From positions 3,171,922 to 3,235,921 of the forward strand of contig NZ_CP048289.1 of the NCBI RefSeq assembly GCF_014084105.1: DNA of 64,000 nt, read 5' to 3'. This document shows positions 59,785 to 64,000 of this stretch, in pieces (the stretch's first letter is position 1; each line of letters opens with the position of its first letter). This DNA is from Streptacidiphilus sp. P02-A3a (GTDB lineage Bacteria; Actinomycetota; Actinomycetes; Streptomycetales; Streptomycetaceae). Below the pieces are notes generated by a model. That model ran no database searches. It saw only the letters and a program-made list of their open reading frames with translations, and had not been told where the DNA came from. Position numbers and translations under genes: made by a program.

Positions 59785-61794
59785 TCAGTCGGGCAGGTCG
59801 GCCGCCTGCTCGGCCAGGATCCCGCGCAGGCGGGTGGTCCGCGGCCGGGCCGGTACCGCGGTGACCGCCTGCGCCAGCGCCGGGCCCACGGCGTGGACCA
59901 CCGACAGGTGCCGCTCCGCCCGGTTGAACGCCGAGTACACCCACTGCCGGGTGAGGTCCGCCGCGGCCTCCGGCGGCAGCAGCACCACCACACCCGGCCA
60001 GCGGCGTCCGGCCGCCTGGTGCGCGGTCAGCGCCCAGCCGTGCCGCAGCGTGCCGCCGACCTGGTCGCGCGGCACCCGCAGCTCGCGCCCCTCGCAGTCC
60101 AGCACCAGGCCCTCGGGGCCGCCCGCGCGGACCGTCGCCGGGCGGCTGACGCCGGGCGCGGGGGAGTGCACCACCTGGTCGCCCGGGTCGTAGCCGCCGA
60201 AGGCCCCGGGACCCGGGTTCAGCTGCTGCTTGAGCGCCACGTTCAGCGCCCGGGTACCGGCCGCCCCGCCGTGGCCCGGGGTCAGCACCCGCACCTGCTC
60301 GGCCGGGATGCCCAGCGCGCGCGGGATGGAGTCGCGGACCAGTTGCAGCGCGCGGTGGGCCGTCTCCTCGGCGTCCCGGGCGGTGATGATCACCACCTCC
60401 TTGTCCGGGGCCTCGGCCGGCAGCAGCTCACCGATGCCGATGCCGGAGACCAGCTCGCCGATCGGACCGAAGTCGGGCGTGCGCGAGGCCACCACCGGGC
60501 AGATCCGGGCCGCCAGCAGATCCGCGAAGACCCGCCCGGGACCGGCCGACCAGAGTTCCGCCGGGTCGCCGCTGAGCACCAGCCGGGCCCCGTCGGCGAC
60601 CGACTCGACCAGGGTCGCGGCGGTCTCGGTGTCCAGCGCCGACGCGTCGCAGACCACCAGCAGGTCCAGCGCGAGCGAGCCGTCGGGGGCCCGGCCGGGC
60701 CCCTCGGTGCCGCTGAGCAGCCCGGCGACGGTGGTCGCGGACTCGTCGCCGAGGCGCCGTCGGCCGTCCTCGGTGGCGGCGCCGACGCAGGCGCGCAGGC
60801 CCAGTTCGCGGGCCGCGCGGACCAGCGCCACCGGCTCGGCGCGGGCCGCCTGGCCACCGGTGTGCAGCACCAGGCCGCTGCCGGTGACCGCGCGGATCAG
60901 CGCGGCGGCGGACGCCGAGGGCGCGGCACCGGCCGCCCCGGCCCAGTCCAGCGGGGCCGCGTCGGACTCCGCCGCGCCCTCGGCGTCGGTGCTGTCGGTA
61001 CTGTCGGTGGCGTCGTCGGCGGATGTGTCGTCGGCGGATGCGGCGTCGTCGGCGGATGTGTCGTCGGCGGTGGGCCGCGGGTCGCCCTCGAACGTGGACA
61101 GCAGCCGGACCAGGCCGTCGGCCAGGCTCTCCTCGGCCAGGGCGAGCCGGTCCAGGGCCAGCAGCACCCGCGTCGGCGGCTCCTCCTCCTCGTCCGCCTG
61201 CGCCCGGTGGCCGCCCTCCTCGGGCTCCTCCTCCTGGAAGGCCATCACCCGGCCCTCGCCGAGCACCGCCGCCAGTGCGGCGGCGGCGTCCGGGACGCCC
61301 TGCTTCTCCAGCCCGGCGCTGATGGTGGGCAGTTCCACGGCGGTGTGCCCGTGGACGGCGGCCTGCTCCAGCAGCCAGCCGGTGAGCGCCTCCGCCCGGC
61401 GCGGGTCGTCGGGGCCGCAGTCGGCGCCGAGCAGGCCGCGCGCGAAGCCGTCGGCGTGCTCCGGGCGTACGCCGGGGACGCCCAGGATCGCCCAGGGGTC
61501 CTCCCGCAGCAGCTTCGGCGCGCCCTCGCCGAGGGCGGCCACGGTGGCGTCCAGCAGCTGCGCCGGCGCGCCGCCGGCGGCCAGGACCTCGGCGGTGGCC
61601 CGCAGCGCCTCGCTCCGGTCGGGCGCGGCGGCCTCGCCCGCGCCGACCGCGCGGATCGCCGCCGCCAGCTCGGCCGGGGTCTGCGCGGGCACGCCGGTCC
61701 CGGCGGTCGGGTCGGTGTCCGCGGTGGCGCCGGTGCCGGGCTCCGGGGCCGCCGGGACCTCCGGCGCCGCCTTCTCTGCGCTCTCCAGGGTCAT
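59785..61794 (-). CDS. RecD-like helix-hairpin-helix protein with degenerate ATPase motifs
   Basis: A 669-residue protein built like the RecD2 family: an N-terminal helix-hairpin-helix region (LREDPWAILGVPGVRPEHADGFARGLLG, about 95-125), a winged-helix part, an acidic low-complexity insert (about 200-285) and two helicase-like domains. The motif corresponding to Walker A reads VLHTGGQAARAEP (about 309-321) with no GK[S/T]; Walker B-like LDLLVVCDASAL lacks the usual DE. Later helicase-like pieces remain: ALTAHQAAGRRWPGVVVLLP and WVYSAFNRAERHLSVVHAVG. It is therefore probably not an active helicase. The start overlaps the aldo/keto reductase stop (ATGA). Confidence 0.77.
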   Translation of the reverse strand: MTLESAEKAAPEVPAAPEPGTGATADTDPTAGTGVPAQTPAELAAAIRAVGAGEAAAPDRSEALRATAEVLAAGGAPAQLLDATVAALGEGAPKLLREDPWAILGVPGVRPEHADGFARGLLGADCGPDDPRRAEALTGWLLEQAAVHGHTAVELPTISAGLEKQGVPDAAAALAAVLGEGRVMAFQEEEPEEGGHRAQADEEEEPPTRVLLALDRLALAEESLADGLVRLLSTFEGDPRPTADDTSADDAASADDTSADDATDSTDSTDAEGAAESDAAPLDWAGAAGAAPSASAAALIRAVTGSGLVLHTGGQAARAEPVALVRAARELGLRACVGAATEDGRRRLGDESATTVAGLLSGTEGPGRAPDGSLALDLLVVCDASALDTETAATLVESVADGARLVLSGDPAELWSAGPGRVFADLLAARICPVVASRTPDFGPIGELVSGIGIGELLPAEAPDKEVVIITARDAEETAHRALQLVRDSIPRALGIPAEQVRVLTPGHGGAAGTRALNVALKQQLNPGPGAFGGYDPGDQVVHSPAPGVSRPATVRAGGPEGLVLDCEGRELRVPRDQVGGTLRHGWALTAHQAAGRRWPGVVVLLPPEAAADLTRQWVYSAFNRAERHLSVVHAVGPALAQAVTAVPARPRTTRLRGILAEQAADLPD
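61011..61070 (-). repeat. 33-bp imperfect tandem repeat in the RecD-like gene
   Basis: Two units with a 33-base period encode the repeated TSADDAASADD-type acidic linker. It accounts for the low-complexity insert. Confidence 0.7.
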
Positions 61795-62771
61795 AGCGCG
61801 CTCCAGTCGTGGTCCGGGTAGTAGTGCACGGGCGCCGAGATGTCGTCCAGCGCCCGGTGGATCTCCTCCGGCAGGGTAAGGGACTCCACTGACAGTGCCG
61901 CCGCGAGCTGCGCGGCGTTGCGGGCGCCGACGATCGGCGCGACCACCCCCGGCCGGTCGCGCACCCAGGCGAGGGCGACCTGCAGCGGGGTCACGCCGAG
62001 CCCGTCGGCGGCGGTGGCCACCGCGTCCACGATCTTCCGCCCGCGCTCGTCCAGGTACGGCTGGACGAAGGCGGAGAAGTACGGCGAGGCGCCGCGCGAG
62101 TCGGCGGGCGTGCCGTGGCGGTACTTCCCGGTGAGCACGCCGCGGCCGAGCGGGGAGGCGGCCAGCAGCCCCATGCCGCTGTCCAGCGCGGCGGGCAGGA
62201 CCTCGCGCTCTATCCCCCGCTGGAGCAGCGAGTACTCCATCTGGGTAGCGGCCAGGGGCGTGCGCCCGGGTACCGCGCGCTGCCAGGTCGCGGCCTTGGC
62301 CAGCTGCCAGCCGCAGAAGTTGGACACCCCCACGTAGCGCGCCCGGCCGGAGCTCACCGCCAGGTCCAGCGCGTGCAGGGTCTCCTCGGTCGGCGTGTCC
62401 GGGTCGAAGGCGTGCACCTGCCACAGGTCGACGTAGTCGGTGCCGAGCCGCCGCAGCGAGGAGTCCAGCGCCGCCAGCAGGTGGCCGCGCGAGCCGTCGA
62501 AGCGCCGGTCCTGGTCGGGCACGCTGCCCGCCTTGGTCGCGATCACCAGCTCGGAACGCGGGACCAGGTCCTCCAGCAGCCGGGACAGCACGTACTCGGC
62601 GCCGCCGTCGGCGTAGACGTCGGCGGTGTCGACCAGGGTGCCCCCGGCCCCGACGAAGGTCTTCAGCTGCTCGGCCGCGTCGTGCTCGTCCAGGTCCCGG
62701 CCCCAGGTCATGGTGCCGAGGCCGATCCGGGAGACGCGGAGCCCGGTCCGGCCCAGGTGTCGTAGTTCCAC
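61791..62771 (-). CDS. Aldo/keto reductase
   Basis: NADPH-dependent reductase of 326 residues with a TIM barrel. Seen: VSRIGLGTMTWG, the catalytic Asp and Tyr in DTADVYADGGAEYVLS, Lys in VIATKAG, His in LWQVHAFDPD, and the C-terminal IVGARNAAQLAAAL cofactor segment. It is coupled by ATGA to the RecD-like gene, an odd partner with no clear logic. Substrate unknown. Confidence 0.9.
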   Translation of the reverse strand: MELRHLGRTGLRVSRIGLGTMTWGRDLDEHDAAEQLKTFVGAGGTLVDTADVYADGGAEYVLSRLLEDLVPRSELVIATKAGSVPDQDRRFDGSRGHLLAALDSSLRRLGTDYVDLWQVHAFDPDTPTEETLHALDLAVSSGRARYVGVSNFCGWQLAKAATWQRAVPGRTPLAATQMEYSLLQRGIEREVLPAALDSGMGLLAASPLGRGVLTGKYRHGTPADSRGASPYFSAFVQPYLDERGRKIVDAVATAADGLGVTPLQVALAWVRDRPGVVAPIVGARNAAQLAAALSVESLTLPEEIHRALDDISAPVHYYPDHDWSAL

Positions 62772-63020
62772 AAGAGCAACCCTTCGCTGTTCCGGGACGG
62801 CACCGCCAGGGGTGCCGGGCTATGCGCATCGTAGGGGCTGGTGGGTGCGCGCCGAGCCCGTCCCCGCCGGTGTCGGGGCCGGGTACCGACCGGCCCGCCC
62901 GCGGGCGGGGTCCGGGCCGGGGATGATACTCATCAGTAGCATTCGGGCCGGGGCCGCTATAGGCTCGCCCGCAGCGCCGCCGCCCCCAAGTCGGCGGGCC
63001 GGACCTTCGGAGGCAGCACC

Positions 63021-64000
63021 GTGCGACTCGGCATCAACCTCGGCTACTGGGGCCTCGGCATGGACGCTGACAACACCGCCGTCGCCCAGGAGGCGGACCG
63101 CCTCGGCTACGCGGTGTGCTGGGCGGCCGAGGCCTACGGCTCCGACGCGGCCACCGTCCTCGCCTACGTGGCGGCGAAGACCGAGCGGATCGATGTCGGC
63201 TCGGCGATCTTCCAGATCCCCGCCCGCCAGCCCACCATGACCGCGATGACCGCGGCCACCCTGGACGCCCTGTCCGGCGGCCGGTTCCGGCTCGGCCTCG
63301 GGGTCTCCGGACCGCAGGTCTCCGAGGGCTGGTACGGCGTCAAGTTCGACAAGCCGCTGGCCCGCACCCGCGAGTACGTCGAGATCATCCGGCTGGCCAT
63401 GTCCCGCGAGCGGGTCGCGCACGACGGCGCCAACTGGACGCTGCCGCTGCCCGGCGGCCCGGGCAAGGCGCTGAAGCTCACCGTGCACCCGGTGCGCGAG
63501 CACATCCCGCTGTACATCGCCGCGATCGGCCCGAAGAACCTGGAGCTGACCGGCGAGATCGCCGACGGCTGGCTCGGCATCTTCTTCGCCCCCGAGCAGG
63601 CCGCCCTGTCGCTGGACCCGCTGCGGGCCGGGCGGGCCAAGTCCGGGCTGACCCTGGACGGCTTCGACGTCGCGCCCAACGTCCCGATCGTGGTCAGCGG
63701 CAGCGACAGCGCCGAGGACCTCGCGGCGGCGGCGGACGGGCTGCGCGACTACACCGCGCTGTACGTCGGCGGCATGGGCAGCAAGGAGCAGAACTTCTAC
63801 AACCGGATCGCCTGTCGGATGGGCTACGAGCAGGCCGCCGACGAGATCCAGGCGAAGTACATGGCCCGGGACAAGGCGGGCGCGGCGGCCGCGGTCCCGC
63901 AGCAGCTGATCGACTCCACCGCGCTGATCGGCACCCGCGACCGCATCGCCGACCGCCTCCGCGCCTACGCCGACGCCGGAGTGACCACCGTCAACCTCGC
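63021..64000 (+). CDS. LLM-class flavin-dependent oxidoreductase, 3' end cut by window
   Basis: The GTG at 63021 has GGAGGC upstream. About 326 codons are visible before the window ends, with no stop. Seen: LGINLGYWGLGMDADN, WAAEAYGSDAATVLAYVAAKT, FQIPARQPTMTAMTAATLDA, and GRFRLGLGVSGPQVSEGWYG, the signature of luciferase-like F420- or FMN-using oxidoreductases. In actinomycetes most use F420. It reduces or oxidises an unknown substrate. No gene start lies between the preceding gene and this one. Confidence 0.9.
   Translation, partial: MRLGINLGYWGLGMDADNTAVAQEADRLGYAVCWAAEAYGSDAATVLAYVAAKTERIDVGSAIFQIPARQPTMTAMTAATLDALSGGRFRLGLGVSGPQVSEGWYGVKFDKPLARTREYVEIIRLAMSRERVAHDGANWTLPLPGGPGKALKLTVHPVREHIPLYIAAIGPKNLELTGEIADGWLGIFFAPEQAALSLDPLRAGRAKSGLTLDGFDVAPNVPIVVSGSDSAEDLAAAADGLRDYTALYVGGMGSKEQNFYNRIACRMGYEQAADEIQAKYMARDKAGAAAAVPQQLIDSTALIGTRDRIADRLRAYADAGVTTVNL

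Overview
The window is high-GC, densely packed actinobacterial DNA. Chaplins with a sortase-type tail, paired GH18 chitinases with DasR-like sites, hopanoid-type genes, an Scr1-type regulator next to a DUF6879 protein and a luciferase-like (F420-type) oxidoreductase all point to the Streptomycetaceae (Streptomyces, Kitasatospora or Streptacidiphilus). The genus cannot be fixed from the sequence alone. Both ends are cut inside genes: dxs on the left and an LLM oxidoreductase on the right.

0-9 kb: the tail of an isoprenoid/hopanoid operon (dxs, class III aminotransferase), a convergent roadblock-like protein, a PAP2 membrane phosphatase, then a tightly coupled minus-strand operon of two acyl-CoA dehydrogenases plus an SDR, and an S4 RNA-binding protein. 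9-16 kb: two divergent secreted GH18 chitinase paralogues sharing a 154-bp perfect inverted repeat and mirror-image promoters with dre-like DasR sites, then an MFS exporter and a secreted alpha/beta hydrolase.

16-19.3 kb: the most unusual part. A small protein, a DUF6879 protein and an Scr1-type XRE regulator precede a 68-codon zinc-ribbon ORF, a 43-codon Asp-Gly-rich peptide and a PIMT-like O-methyltransferase. The peptide and methyltransferase overlap as TAATG. This looks like an imiditide-type (aspartimide) RiPP locus.

19.3-35 kb: an SDR/ACAD/aminoglycoside-phosphotransferase-like kinase operon with divergent TetR (resembling 4-hydroxyacyl-CoA catabolism), a tandem-MarR fusion, a ROK regulator with divergent amino-acid permease, a LapA-like membrane protein, a secreted lytic transglycosylase-like protein, a truncated acyl-CoA ligase, a TrmB-type regulator with divergent DHA2 exporter, a hypothetical protein, and an HpnH-like radical SAM enzyme with divergent TetR. 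35-44.5 kb: a Baeyer-Villiger-type monooxygenase with SDR, a FUSC membrane protein, a CocE/NonD hydrolase, a POT peptide transporter and a histidine phosphatase.

44.7-51.5 kb: a protocatechuate operon pcaH-pcaG-pcaB-pcaDC-pobA with a convergent double-IclR regulator; the pcaDC fusion carries an apparent one-base frameshift. 51.6-64 kb: a GT39-like membrane glycosyltransferase, an MFS transporter, tRNA-Leu(GAG), an M20 peptidase, a short and a long chaplin, DUF5703, a hypothetical protein, a degenerate RecD-like protein coupled to an aldo/keto reductase, and the truncated LLM oxidoreductase. Many convergent gene ends carry strong GC-rich hairpins. No insertion sequence, CRISPR array or rRNA was seen.
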